From Eumeta japonica (lineage: Eukaryota; Arthropoda; Insecta; Lepidoptera; Psychidae), in the NCBI GenBank assembly GCA_005406025.1, contig BGZK01000088.1:1-64000 (forward strand): a stretch of 64,000 nucleotides of DNA, written 5' to 3'. Numbering within the stretch: the stretch's first letter is position 1; every line of letters starts with the position of its first letter. Below the pieces are notes generated by a model that saw only the letters and a list, made by a program, of their open reading frames with translations, was not told the DNA's origin and made no database searches. Both the position numbers and the translations under genes were made by a program. Of this stretch, positions 1 to 13,000 are shown in pieces.

Positions 1-3000
1 TAAAGATAAAGCCGTATCAAAGTAGAATATTCAATCGAATTCGTATTGAATACATTAAACAAAAAATATTCGCTTAATATATATATTTAGGGCCACTTTT
101 AACATCTTCTTTTAAGCTGACTAACAACAAGAAGGCATTTTTAAAATAAAATTTGTATTTTACATCCTTTTCAATGGGTTTTGGCCCGGAAAACCGTTAA
201 AAAGAAGACGTGGAACGCAAAAAGCTTACAACTAGGCGGTGGAAGCGGCTGTAAGTCAAATAGCTTTTAACATAAGATCACTATCAGGTGTTAATGTGAC
301 AGTAAATACATAACTAAACATGCATACAAAACCAAAGCTATAACATTTTAGAATAATGCGATAGTTAAGGAATAAAGAAATGTCAAAACAAACTACGTAC
401 ACGTTAACGTGTGGTGAACGCGCGTGATGAATTTGCTGACGCTGGACTAACGCCAAACAGCTCGTGGATGGTGAAATCAAAAGTGGACTTACGTATTTGT
501 GAAATAAACGAAATGGAGAATGAAAAGTGTATACTGGGGGCGTCTACACGGAATCAATAGAATTTGTTCCTCTACGAATTAACTGTCATTTTTCTACGAA
601 TTTTCAACTGTGATTTTTGGAATTCGTGTAGGCATTTTTTTCCTAAAATCGACATAATTTAACAAACGAGTCAAAACGATAGAAATGATGATTTGTATAG
701 ACTCTATCGTTAAAGTTGGCGTCTTATTAGAAGTTACTTCCGTATGAATGTCTCATATTTCTAAAAATGGCACGTAATTGAATATAAGCACAGTTTGATA
801 AAAAAAAAGGATGGCATGATTAAATTCAATTAATATAGAAAATTGTTAAATTTTGAAGATCTGCAGAACTGCTTTACAATTATCCTTTAGATTCTTGACA
901 CCCCAATTCTCGTATAATTTTGAATGAACTAAATGTACCGGTATTTTTGGAAAAAAATACTAGTACAAAAAAATGGATAATCACACACAACACCTGAAGC
1001 TTTAAATTTGAATAAGAAATGTTGCTCTATTGGATGAAAATAATGTAAGTTTACGAAAGTCGAGGCAAAACCGAGTCTAGGATATCTCATAAGTAGAGCG
1101 CCGACATCGAAAACAAATAATTATTTTAATGGGTATTTGAAAGTGTATTTTTTAACAAATGTTTTTTTAGTGTAGGTTCATATTTTAACTAGAATATTTT
1201 GCACAGTATAAAGATTATTACAGTAAACTATTACAAGAAATAAAAATAACTACTAAAACGTTTATTTTCAGATAACAAAACGAAAAAATAAGTGAACCAT
1301 TACCGATGTTGTTAGCAATAAAATATTTTATCATTTGTATTTCACATTAAACTCTCTTAATTTCGAGTATACATTAATAAAAATTCCATTAAAGTACTTC
1401 CAACAGAATAAAAATATTTCGAAATTTTATTTTTCCGAGTATAGACTCCTGTTTGAAACTGCACAAGGATATTTAAGGTAAGTAAAACGTTGAAGCGAAA
1501 TAAAATAATTTTCTATTTAAGGGAAAATACAAACATCGAACTAAACATACAAAATGGTTTGTGTTTATTCTCTTATAATGTTAGGTTCGAAATGTCGTTT
1601 TTAATATTCGCTAAAGACGTGTTCCAACAGAATGTTTAGATGAATATTTCAATTAAAATTGATAAATTTGGTAATAAATATGAATAATTCTCAAAGGTGT
1701 CAGTTGTGAATAATCTAAAGTCGTGTATTGCATGACAAGGTTTTAATTGGGAAACTGAAATATTTAAAATTCACAAATAAATAATGGATATATGAAAAGC
1801 ACGCCTCGAACGTATCGGTAAACTAAATATATGAGTATTTCTGAATAGTTGTGGGACGGCTTATAGATATTATGACTATTTAACATTATATATTATTATC
1901 GAATAACAAAACATATTTAGCTTCTTGTAACACGAACTTAAAAGCCAATTTATGCGTGAAATTATTACACAGAAACTCTTCTGAGACCTTCTTCTATAAA
2001 ATAATTAATGTATCATAACAATATTAAGTAGACATATGTTACTATTAGAAATAATCGATTTTTATTGATCTTAATGTTGGGTAATCGTAAAAATGATGAG
2101 AGTGCTACAATAAAATTAAACTAATGTTGGTGTATTACGAAGTGCGCGCGCAACTTCATCAAAATTTAACACAACGAAGGTGATGATTAAATGGCATATG
2201 CCGGCTAATTTCAAACGCAAGTCTCAAATATAGATAGAATAATTCTTACATATGACAGAGTCTTTGTAGTTGCTTCTCGTGACCCATATATAAAAGTGTA
2301 AATTCCATGTTATTATAATATGCAAAACTAATTTCATCTTATGATTATAGATAAAATAAATTATAATATTAGATGGACGATAATTTTTAACATACGTGCC
2401 ACATTGGATTTTTTAGAAAATTAATAAAATAATAAACATTGTTATTTCATAAGATATAACTATGTGCAATCTTATCTATACCGTGACCTAACTATATTTA
2501 TATGATCAACTTTTTCGATGAATTACAAAATAAGCCTTATACGGCATCGTGATGAGGTATTATATTCAGAATTTGCGCAGGGGTACAGAATTAATCAAGA
2601 GCTTTTAGAAAATACCAAAATATGGTCTAAATGTATCGATGGCGAGATTCGGTTGTATTCAATAGAACGAAGGAATGTCGATGCTGTCCATGCGACGTCT
2701 GTTCAGAAAAAAACAACGTAAGTGAAAAACGGAAAAATGTTTGTCTGTGGGGTTATTAGACATCAATTAAAATATATTTTTACATTAGAATTTGCAAATA
2801 TACATTTTATGTAATAATGGGAATTTAGATCAATACAATGTGGTAAATAATTAAGACTCTTTTTTTTGAAAAGCAATACCTTATTAGTTTAGCCTATCGA
2901 CATAGTTATTATATCGCGTTCAATTCTATTCAATGTATTGTATCATAAATTAAACCATTTAATTGTTTAATAATATATCCTAAGATATTTTTCAAATACC

Positions 3001-3175
3001 TAGTCTCTTGAGCTAAAATACAATGAAAATTAAATGGGCGAACGAGTGTAGAAAGTTTAAGGGCATTTACAAGCTTTTCTAGGCTAATGTTAATTAGGCT
3101 GCGTTTTTACTAAGCTTTACTACAACAATAGCTATGATTCAACTGCTATACTTTCTTTTAACGAGTTAGTATTAC
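1..3175. other. AT-rich sequence, part of the receptor gene's next intron
   Basis: The minus strand downstream of the TM2-TM3 exon should lead to an exon starting with VIVYPT-like sequence. I see none here, so this stretch is probably the next intron, continuing past the window edge. Short open frames at 256-480 (-) and 2518-2721 (+) have no recognisable domain, low-complexity composition and no supporting context. Nothing else is identifiable. Confidence 0.4.
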
Positions 3176-3409
3176 CTGATATCTGTCGAGAGCTATAGCT
3201 GTGATGGATATAGTAGACACGAAAATGGATATAGCTTGTATGGCGCCGCTGGCCTTACAGAGGCAGGCCCAGTCGGGCAGGGGCCAGTGCTTCGTGAGCA
3301 GCTCCATCAGGGTGAGAGGAGTGACCACACAGCAGACGAGAGCATCGGAAACGGCCAAATTGACTATGAACATGTTCCTCGCCGTCCGCATAGAGGGCTT
3401 TCTGACTAC
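3176..3409 (-). CDS. NPFR: Neuropeptide F receptor-like GPCR, second coding exon (TM2-TM3, DRY)
   Basis: The exon is exactly 78 codons and phase 0 at both ends. The acceptor is CTGTTTCAG ending at 3410 after a T-rich tract, and the donor is GTAATA at 3175. It begins VVRKPSMRTARNMFIVNLA (intracellular loop 1 and TM2), carries the conserved D2.50 in LAVSDALV, extracellular loop 1 with WPLPDWACLCK (including the TM3 disulfide cysteine), and TM3 ending ISITAIALDRYQ with an intact DRY motif. The stretch FVSTISITAIA.DRYQ and RKP.MRTARN are hallmarks of NPF receptors as I know them, which separates them from RYamide or sNPF receptors. The next residue in the family is V of VIVYPT, encoded by an exon outside the window. 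No disabling change is visible. Short open frames on the opposite strand here are shadows. Confidence 0.85.
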
Positions 3410-4790
3410 CTGAAACAGAAAAAAAATAAGCTTAGAGGTGAAGCTCTTTAAGGCAAGGTGGGAAATTTTGTATGGTGTTAAAGAAAGCGTCACATTGACC
3501 AGTCATGTTTTACAGTCACGACTACAGATGTTCATGAAATGAATATATGTGTGGAACATCAGTATGTAAACGGTAGATAAACAGTTTAGCATTACTGATA
3601 TAGAAGAGCGTATAGAAGCACACAAAATTTTTGTACTGATCAATCAAATAATTAACATAAAGTAAAAATTATACATAGCCTAAATAATTTGATTTCTTAC
3701 GCGTGTGCACTGTTTTTAGTTTGCTTCAAATAACAATTTTTAAAAATAAGAATAAAAGACACAAACTCTGTAAATCGTCGATTACAAAGGGAATGTGTAT
3801 ACTACTATATGGTAACGTCGAAAAACAAGCCGCGAATTTAGTAGCGTCGTAAAAAATGTATAAAGTCACTATAAAAAATACACAAAAGAATTAAAGAAGA
3901 ACCTTTGAAAATATTTTAAATTTCATTGAATGTACATACATTTGAATAAATAATTATAATACATTGCTTACATTATTATACACTTACAATCTCAGGTATC
4001 GCATGTACTTATGGGGCTATTACGCAAATCGCAAAATGTACATATTTACATTGATAAAATTACTCGACGCTAACCCGGTTTGAGTACTGAATTATGAATA
4101 CTTAAGCTATTATCGCGTAAACAAAGAACATATTCTATTACGATTGCTATAATTAAATTAACATATTCATCATTATATTATTTTAACAATGAATACACCT
4201 AACTTATTGTCTGAATACATTAACGTTTAAAGGTCACTGTTTATCTTCTTTATTTTTTCAATGACAACACTTTTTTTCACTCCGTTGTAAAAAGTTATTT
4301 TCAATCCAATTTATCGAATAAAAGTAAAATGGCTTTTCTTTTCGCATTTGATTTTTTACATAATGGAAAAAGTTCTATCTAAATTAAGTTCGAAACAATA
4401 TAAAAAAAAATCTACCAAACGATTTACCCTGCAGGACATTCCTAAAACTTCACGCTACGATATTTTTATATGCGTTTTTCAGCTCCTTGATTTCAGAACT
4501 TCAATTATTTATCTCAAATATCAAAGACTTATTATTATTTTTAATCTCAAATTACCTATAATTCCTGAAACGATTTGCTACTTTCCAGCCCAAAGTCTTC
4601 AAAAATTTAGCTAGCAGTAAATTGTAGAGTTTGAGTTCAAACTTTACAATTTGATTTTTCAAATGAAAACACATTGATTTTTGTGTCTTTTAAAGCTCTT
4701 CTACCTCAAAAATACAATTTTAATGTGTTTTTTTGTTACGATTAATAAGAGTTCAAACATCAAGGTTTATTTAATATAACGCATTTTATT

Positions 4791-5315
4791 AAGCTATTGC
4801 ATAGCTTTTATCATGGGCTTTGAGCGCGGCGACCGAATCAAGAAATTCCGTAACGAAAATAAAACCTAAAATCCCCCACGCCACCTACCATGTAGCTGGG
4901 CCTAGCGTTCGCTTAACGTGATGGTACGATTGTACGAAGCTCGCACGGATCGAGACGAGCTGCTCCGAAATCGGACGAATACGTAAGCAGCTGTTTGTGA
5001 GAAAGTATATAGGTGTATAGGTATCTATCATATCTCTATAATGCCACACTCACCGCATGTGCCCCGTAAGTACACATATAGGTATATATGCATACATAGG
5101 TGTACCTATGTACAACAGTGAATACCAGTTGCTGGTGAATAGCTATACGCGTAAAATTTGTGTATAAAGTGCTTTAAATATGAATAATCAAAGTGCATTT
5201 ATTAATGATGAAAGTGATGAAAAACTTGAATTAATATCAAAGAAAAAAAAATACTGCATAAATAAATAAATAATTATAATTGCATAAGTTGATAAAAAAT
5301 GCTATGCAATAGCTT
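4791..5315. mobile_element. Candidate MITE with 15-bp inverted ends
   Basis: The 15-mer AAGCTATTGCATAGC at 4791-4805 recurs as its exact reverse complement at 5301-5315, and the inner neighbours (TTTTATC against ATTTTTTATC) also resemble each other. The core is nearly palindromic. The interior is more GC-rich than its surroundings near 4810-4990 and 5315-5345 and holds no open reading frame. No clear target-site duplication is seen, so the true ends may lie a few bases further out and the superfamily is unknown. Alternatively it is a fragment of a larger element. Confidence 0.4.
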
Positions 5316-5525
5316 TACCGCGGCAGTCCCCGAGTGCCACACGTTTTAATTTTATGTTTATACTACAATATCTATCGAACGGTGATACGGTGCTACGATA
5401 CTATGCTTTGCGGCGTTCAACGCAATAATTGACGTCACTTTCTAAGCACAAATGCTAGTTAGATTTTAGAATTTGTCGGTTCTAAAAAACCTTTTGAATT
5501 TTTTTTCAACATACTATGTACACAA

Positions 5526-5700
5526 CACACACATACACAAATACAGACATCCATATATCACTCGGAAAATGGTTTAAATAGATTTTTGGGACCCCAAAAC
5601 GTCAAGATCTGGTGAAAACTCGATTTTTGAAAATCGGACTGCAAATAGTCTTCATGAAAAATTTTCAATTTTCGAAGCGGAAAGGAAAAAAAACGCTATT
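5526..5700 (+). repeat. CA-headed dispersed repeat, copy 1
   Basis: A short ACAC-rich tract leads into ATACAGACATCC, CTCGGAAAATGG, a segment with GGGACCCCAAAACGTCAAGA and then GTGAAAACTCGATTTTTGAA. The same order of motifs appears at 6350-6470 and 6915-7090, so this is one of three direct copies of a repeat family. I recognise the motif set from lepidopteran genomes but cannot assign it to an element class. Confidence 0.55.
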
Positions 5701-6247
5701 TTTTAATAGTTCGACTACGATATATTTCGTGCGCGTTATTCAGTTTTGACCAGTTTTCTAAGTAGAAGACGTGACCGAGTCTCTATCAATTCATCAAGAA
5801 TTTCATATCTTAAAATCTATAGAACGAATCTATCGATTTTGATACACTTTGCAACGACTGATGTATTTATAAGTATTTAAGAAAAACAATTGGATACATT
5901 TTGACTTTATTGGTAGAACAATTTACAAATTACTATAAACAAACAGTTTTGGAAAAATTTTTCTCCAAAGATCTCTTGAGCAAATCAACAAATTTTTATT
6001 TAGTTTGCGCCAGTCAATACATCTGTATTGGGAAAAGAGCTGATTAGATTTTAGTATCGATCTGTAGAATGATCTAAAAGTTATTTGACAAAATATTTAT
6101 ATGAAAGGCTTATTTCCGAGATTCCTCAATATCTGCATGGGGGAATTACTTCAACGTTTCAGGAAGTCTAAATTAAGTGGACTCCTTTCGAATGACGCAA
6201 ACTGCGTTTCGATCAGTGAATCCCATAAGAAGTTATGACAGGTTTAT

Positions 6248-6475
6248 ACTCACACGCACACGCACGCACGCACGCACACGCACGCACACGCACGCACGCA
6301 CGCACGCACACGCACGCACACACACACACGCACGCACACATTAGCACGCACACACATACAGACATTGCCCGGAAATGATCGAAATAGATTCTAAAATCCA
6401 AAAACATCAAGACGTGGTGAAAACTCGATTTTCTAAAATTGGACTGATTACAACAACTTTTCAGTTTCATAACAA
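6248..6475 (+). repeat. ACGC/CA microsatellite plus CA-headed repeat, copy 2
   Basis: An (ACGC)/(CA)-type microsatellite at 6248-6358 is followed by ACAGACATTGCCCGGAAATG and by the same CATCAAGACGTGGTGAAAAC and CTCGATTTT motifs found in copy 1. The long CA/CG tract yields a spurious cysteine-valine open frame on the minus strand, which I do not call a gene. Confidence 0.6.
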
Positions 6476-6907
6476 TTTTTCAACAACATAAAAATTCTGA
6501 GATCTAATCAAGTTTACTTGTAATATTTATGTGATTTATTGAGTGTGTGACATTAAAATTCATATAGAAATAAAGAGTCCAACTGGATTCTTTATTTACA
6601 TTCATTCAAATGAAATAAAGAGTCATCGGGACCACAATACTCTTCTCCTAATATACATATAAAATACATACATCGATAAGGTTCCTGTCGATCATTCTAA
6701 AGTTAAAAATCAATGTTGTGAGACATTTTACTGAAGTCGATCTTTGTAGTCATTGTCATTTTGATCTCAATACAATATAATGAAATATGCAATGAACCCT
6801 TTTGAATGCCATATAGCTTATCTCAAGCGGTTGATTTGTTTTTGAAATATTGTACAACAAAATTTACATATACAAAATGTAAATTTACATATACAAAATT
6901 TAAAGTT

Positions 6908-7090
6908 ACATATACGCACAAACACACACACAAACATACACAAATACGGACATCCTTCGGAAATTAGTCAGGACGCTTTTCTGGGAGCTCAAAATGTAGA
7001 GTTTTGGTGATAATGCCATTTTTCAAAATCGAACCCGAATTTCCTATTTTTTGAAAATCTTCGTTTTCAAAGAGGGAAGTTAATTATGGG
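6908..7090 (+). repeat. CA-headed dispersed repeat, copy 3
   Basis: This copy again starts with ACACACACAAACATACACAA, continues with ATACGGACATCCTTCGGAAA and ends near TTTTCAAAATCGAACC. It is more diverged than the copies at 5.5 and 6.3 kb. Three direct copies within 1.6 kb suggest either local duplication or repeated use of CA tracts as insertion targets. Confidence 0.5.
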
Positions 7091-7692
7091 ATTCTTAATT
7101 CATCCGTTAGTTTACCCCAGTGTATAGAAATTATAGAAATGAAACAGTTATAGAGCATTTGTTACAGGGTCATATTCGGTTCCACTTTACGTATGAAACA
7201 CCTGACGTACGACAGCCTTTATTGTGGGATTTCATTACAATTTAACACAAAAAATAATAATTTTAAAAATAATCTTTATTACTATCAAAAAATAGTCTTT
7301 AATACACTAACATGCATGAAATTACTGTTTTCACCTTTAGAATAAACGTGAATATTTTCTATATTATATCATTCGAAAAATTTGACCTTATTTTTGTTAA
7401 CGATAACTAAAATAATTTAATCACAGACGCCAATAAAACAAATCTTCCCGTGTGTTAATATACTGTTTTTTCTAAGAATTTTGAAAAAGTGTAACACGAT
7501 ATTAAAGTTAATTAAGTTACAAATTATTAACAAAAAAATCGCTTCATAATATTCGCAGAAAAATCTAATCTTCCAAACTTCATTAAGCAGTTATTGAAGC
7601 AGACGAGCAAGTCTTGAGTAAATTAAAAGAAGCCGCATTTTTAATTAAAGTCTATAGCAAAATAATATCGTTAGAATTGTTTATATTTTGTA

Positions 7693-7741
7693 CACACAAC
7701 ACACACACACACACGTATATATATATATATATATATATATT
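7693..7741. repeat. (CA)n/(TA)n microsatellite
   Basis: A compound dinucleotide repeat, CA then TA, is directly visible. It has no further meaning that I can support. Confidence 0.9.
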
Positions 7742-8216
7742 TGTGTAAGATTGTGTGTGTACAAAGAAAATAGTCAGTAAATTGGAATGGCAAAGGAAAT
7801 AGAACAAACGCTAGTCGTGTCTGCGCGATCACTGTTCCATTTTCCATTTCTATTTTCAGCAGCCGGCTGTTTTAATAACTTACGTACATATTGCAAATAT
7901 CAGTTTTCATTCGCTCTACCTTCGAAGGTATACATCGTGATGGAACGCAACGAGGCCAGCGTACGTCTTAAGGGCTAATATATTCTTCTCAGAATAGACC
8001 TTGAGCATACTTACATTTTAATACGATATTATATGAGTTGTAGGAGTTTATTAAACTCTTCTTGTTACGTCCGTGGATTTAACCCTTTTTACTTATTGGA
8101 ATCTAGTGCTAAATTTCGATCTTCATATGAGGAAAATAACAAAGCGTCAACTCAAAGCGTTATGTTTTATTTAAACGTATTTGATATATACAACTATTTT
8201 CAATACTGCGTTTAAT

Positions 8217-8340
8217 GCTAGCGTGGCTGAGCGGTCAAAGGCGCCCATTTAAGACTGGTCGGTCCAGTCTTTTCGGACGCATGGGTTTAACAACCGTAAC
8301 AAATACCGTTTTGTTAGTGTTGTAAGAAATAAATAAAAAA
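8217..8340 (+). mobile_element. SINE-like element with tRNA-Leu-like head
   Basis: The sequence starts GCTAGCG and has a perfect Pol III A box, TGGCTGAGCGG. An anticodon loop TTTAAGA follows (anticodon TAA, leucine, with U33 and G37), then a long variable arm of class II tRNAs with TTCGGACGC. The T arm is broken (GGGTTTAACAACC lacks a proper B box), so this is not a functional tRNA. It ends with TGTAAGAAATAAATAAA, a tail typical of SINEs mobilised by RTE-like LINEs. It is either a tRNA-derived SINE about 120 bp long or a retroposed tRNA-Leu pseudogene. Confidence 0.55.
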
Positions 8341-9174
8341 TAGTGTATCTAATTGGATTTGTTACGATATTCCTCGAATTTAAAAATTAAACTTCTGTCG
8401 CCTACAAGTACCACTGGGAAATAAAGAGTTACCATTATAAAAAAGGTTCCAATAATTTATAACGTTATTACAACCAAAAATAGCAATTATTATTTTATAT
8501 AGTGGTATCTAATTTTGTTGTCATATACCACTTATTCTTTTGATAGGAGTTAATTATGATTGCAGAATTTTTTATTTAGGCGTGCGATTTTTATAAAACT
8601 TGTAACAGTCTTTTATGTAGGTACTAATAATTTATGTATAATATTTTACACTATTAATATAAATAAATATGAGTAAAAATATAAACATTCTTTCATTAGT
8701 ATAATGTATACGTTTATTTATTCCCTTACTTCGTATATTCAAAGACAATCGTACTTAAAGAGTAAAATATAGTCACGCGTCGAAGCGGACACACAATATT
8801 TTTCTAATTTCCTTTACTATTTTTTTCGATTTTTCACATGAAGATGTTTAAAAAATCTAATTCGTATACAGTTTTTTCTATTCTAATTCGGATTTTTCAA
8901 CCGAAACTTGTAACCTTTCCTATATATATATCTAATCAAGTATATAATTATAATAAATGTCGATAGTAAAACATAAATTTTCTTTGAATAAAAGCCTCAG
9001 AACATAGTATGACGCTCCCTTGCTAGTCGACTAGTCGAATGTAAATTAAGTCATTTTATACAATTTACTTGTTAGCGATGAACGTTAAAATAGACTGTTG
9101 TTGTTATATTTACATTATTCGAATTATTCTCGTGACAGAAATCTTAATATCCAAATGGCAATTTTTTTGAGCAT

Positions 9175-9445
9175 TGTGGCTACCTACGACGTACGTGCAA
9201 AACATAAAGACAGTTCTGAAAAGAACTACGGCACGTCCACGGAAGTATCGAGCTACAGATCGATGCATCGCACACGTCATCGCCTCGCCGGAACATTCTT
9301 TGCGCGCCATTTCGGTACTGGAATGCAACCACTCGCCGCGGAGTCCGCCGGCCGTCTGACGAAGCAAAATACTGGCGGGGATACTTAAGACACGACGTGC
9401 GCATGCGCTCTGCGATGCACACGGTGTCGGACGCCGGCGCGGAAA
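9175..9445. promoter_or_regulatory. GC/CpG-rich island with an NRF-1/Ewg-type palindrome
   Basis: In an AT-rich intron this block is CpG-rich and holds overlapping open frames on both strands (up to 112 codons) that look like composition artefacts. It contains the perfect palindrome GCGCATGCGC at 9399-9408, the binding consensus of NRF-1 and its insect relative Erect wing. I infer a possible promoter or enhancer, perhaps an alternative receptor promoter; no transcript evidence is available. Confidence 0.3.
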
Positions 9446-9924
9446 CAAAGGAATACAATCAAAACAATTAAAAAACGATTAGGGCACTAACGACCGTTTC
9501 GATTCGATAAAATTTTGGGCATTTGATTAGCTGATTTTGTGAACCCATTGTTCACAAGTTAATATATAAGAACAGAATAAAACACGTATTTCATACACTT
9601 ACTAATTATTTCACTGAAAACAATCCAGCGCCCTTTTCCGTCATAAGCATCATTAAAGTTAGCCATTTTAAAATATAATCCGCCCAATACTTAATCTTAT
9701 ATTGGCACACCATGGTAGAAGCACCTCGACAAAGTTCGTAGTATTATTCATAATTTATTCTAACCTTTAATCGAGAATTTTGACACGTTAAACATCAGCA
9801 CTTTCAAAATTTATATTATATACACGTTAGCTTACAACTTGAGAAACAGGGAAAGGGAAACTTAAAATGTACTTAACGTCCATTTTAAAGTTAAGGTCAG
9901 CGTCGCCAAAGTTGCCTCGACGAT

Positions 9925-10025
9925 ACGCAAAGGGTTAAGCTCCGTGGACCGGCGGCGGGCGGCGGGTGTTTCTGATGGCTGATAAATCTACTTGTGAACT
10001 AATTGGAGTCGCCGGCGACTAATTA
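9925..10025. other. Short GC-rich patch
   Basis: A patch with GGACCGGCGGCGGGCGGCGG and later GTCGCCGGCGACTAATTACC stands out from the surrounding AT-rich intron. It has no open frame of interest. A regulatory role is possible but unsupported. Confidence 0.25.
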
Positions 10026-13000
10026 CCAGGGATTAGGTTTTATGTATGGGAACATTGTTATCGGTGTCGTAAATATGCCTGAAGTTTCGAAGTACCTTAT
10101 TAACCTAATGAATTTATAGGCTTAAGTGCTCTTTTTATAGGCGCTAAGTGGGTCCACATTTTAGTCGAATTGTACCTATTGAAGTAAGTTTGGAAACTTT
10201 CTAGTCCCAACTTGCTTCATGTGGATCACAATATGCAACAATCGGTACATTTTGGTTACCACTACGAATCAACAAGTGACTAATGGAATCAAAAATAATT
10301 AGCAGGCCATGTATTTGCTGGTTTTTTTTAAATTTAATTTTAACGAGTAAATACGTCCGTATTTATTCATAAATACAGGCGACTGCGAAAATGTGTATAA
10401 AAATCATGACTATGAAAATACACATATTATTTTATGTATGTGTACCTATTGTCGTATAAAAATGTAGACATTTATTCATAAGACTGGTATTAAGACTCGA
10501 ATATCCAATTTTCAATTATAGAGAATCAAATTAAATGAAGTGTAATCTTAAACAAAAAGTTCAACAGCATTTTCTACAATTATATAGAAAGATCCTTTTA
10601 ATTTCTTTTTAATTGTCTCTTTACTTTCTACCAAACTCTTTAAAATATTAGATAGAAAATTAAAATGTTTTTTTTTTTTTCAGTATAAATTGAGCTTATA
10701 TCACTGATAGCTATGTTAGCTTTAGGTATAGAAATTCTTGTATGTCATTGACATTAAAAGATACTTCAATTATATTTCTTAAAATCATTAAAATACAATA
10801 ATAACTAGTTAGTAATAAAAGTATTTCTATTAATAATATATTATTATTACTAGAAATATAATTTTCTAGTAATAAAATAAAGTATTTATATTACACATTG
10901 TCATTGATTAGCTTTTGCTTCCGAACGGTGTGCATTTATTTGAAAGAGTGAATTAAGGCGTTTCTCTTTTCCATACACTTATATCGTTAAATTTTTAGGT
11001 TCGCCAGCAATTTATCTCATATTTTTGTTACTTATTCGAGTTTCAGCATTTTCAGAAAGGATTAACTGGTTCAATTAAAATTTATAAAAAAATAATTTCT
11101 CGAGCAGTCAAATGTAAAGTCTAGTGTCATTACTGATATAACAACATTGAATAATTTAAATGACAGCAATAAAATGTAGACTCTAAACAGGTCATATCAG
11201 TAATTTTAGGACGTTTATTCCGTAATAAAAGACATAGATTGTATTTTTTAAATTTATAAATAATAATCCTTTGTGAATAATTGCAAATTGTTGAAAAATG
11301 ATGAAAAACAAAATAAATGTTCTGAATTCAACAAGAATAAAAATAAAAATATTTATTGTAGATTTCCTAATAACATAATGCCATAAAATGTTTAATGAGA
11401 AATTAGTATATATATATATATTTAATTTTTCAATTCATAAATAATATATTATTTCATTAAATTAATAAATAATGTATTACTAGGAAAGCAAGATAAATAA
11501 AAAAAAAATGGAAAGTGCAAAAGCCTTATGACATCCATTTAAATTTTTATAAAAAATTAAAATTGTCATTTAGAGTATATTATTGCAACTATTACAACCC
11601 AATTTCATCTAAATAGGTGGCGACGAAGAGATATATTTACTTAGTACTAGAGGTCGCCACAAATACGTTACTCCTTTCCGTAAAAGATCTATTGTCTCTT
11701 TAATAATATTTATAGTTTAAAGATACAGAATTTGACCGTCTTTTTCATTGGGAAACTACTTGCTGTAACATGAGTTAATACAAAAGGCGAAATATGAATA
11801 TTTTCACAAGCAATCGTTTTTTTTTCACAAGTTTCACGGGAAAGTTTTTTAAACGATATTGATGTTTTTTTATAGTTAATTATTTTTTGAAGCTAACAGA
11901 AACAATGTTTATTAAATTATCTTGTCAATGGTATACTTATTTTTCTATTTTTGTGCACTTATGAGAGTACAGCGATAGAAATAATAGGTGAAATAATTTA
12001 TTCGATCATAAAGCACTCTTCAACGCTTCGAATTGTCTTGCAAAAATTTTTCACTAGCAATGGATGAAAAAATTCTTATTTAATTTAACGTATAACATAA
12101 TTAGGAGATTCATAAAATTTGCATGCAAATATTGTATTTAATAAATGAAAATAAAAAACGTAATTAAAATTTTTTGTAGACGACTTCGTGAGGACAAATG
12201 AGTGCATGTACACAGGTACAGAGTCACTCTGTATTGTAATATTGGGAATAAAGTTGTTTATTTTATGAATAACAAATATATGAATAAATATAAAATCAAT
12301 AGGATACATTTTAAGTATGTCAAAGTTATACGCGTTCTTCTCAATGCTAGACATTAACGTTTCGAGAAAAACAGGTCTGTGTCAATGCAGCAAAAACACG
12401 TTTCGCCATTTCAGCTAGAATAAAGCGAACTTTTGTCTACTCCATTCTATGTTAGGTCTATGTAAGGTCTACATTGGCACTCGTCACGTGATTGATGGAG
12501 TGATGTCTTTTTTGCCTACTACGGACGACAGACAAGGAGGGGTGTTTCCGTCGTCGACGACTACTAAAAGCCTACTAACATCGAAAGACTTGTCTATCGC
12601 TAACAATATTGGTTTACGATATTCATAACGAAAGAACTTCTCAAATTTACGAGGTAATATATTCAATTCGATGTTCATTTTCATATTTAGTCCCCAAGAG
12701 ATGTCGCTAATAGCAGAAGAACACCACCGTCGAGATAGAGATAGTGCTGATGGTATTTTCGGCGGGCGAAATGATGATGGAATTCAGTTCTAAGAATGAG
12801 GTTAAATAATTCTTAAGAGCATTATCCATAATATGCACGACAACGTCATTTATACACAAAGCCGACGGGTCGATGCTAATAACTTTTTAATGTAATAAAC
12901 GTTAATAACAGAGTGACTTGTGAAGGTGTTGTGCGTCGGTGTGTGGCGTGAGCGAAGTTTAGTGACGTATTTGTAGCTGTATTGAACTATGATGACGTAT

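Noticed and set aside
3201..3451. Plus-strand open frames of 70 and 71 codons
   Set aside because: Antisense shadows of the receptor TM2-TM3 exon.
6213..6470. 85-codon cysteine/valine-rich open frame
   Set aside because: It is a translation of the ACGC/CA microsatellite.
8217..8300. Functional tRNA-Leu gene
   Set aside because: The T arm and B box are disrupted and the anticodon stem pairs poorly.
9098..9458. Four overlapping open frames on both strands
   Set aside because: The block is CpG-rich, stop codons are rare by composition, and no domain is recognisable in any frame.
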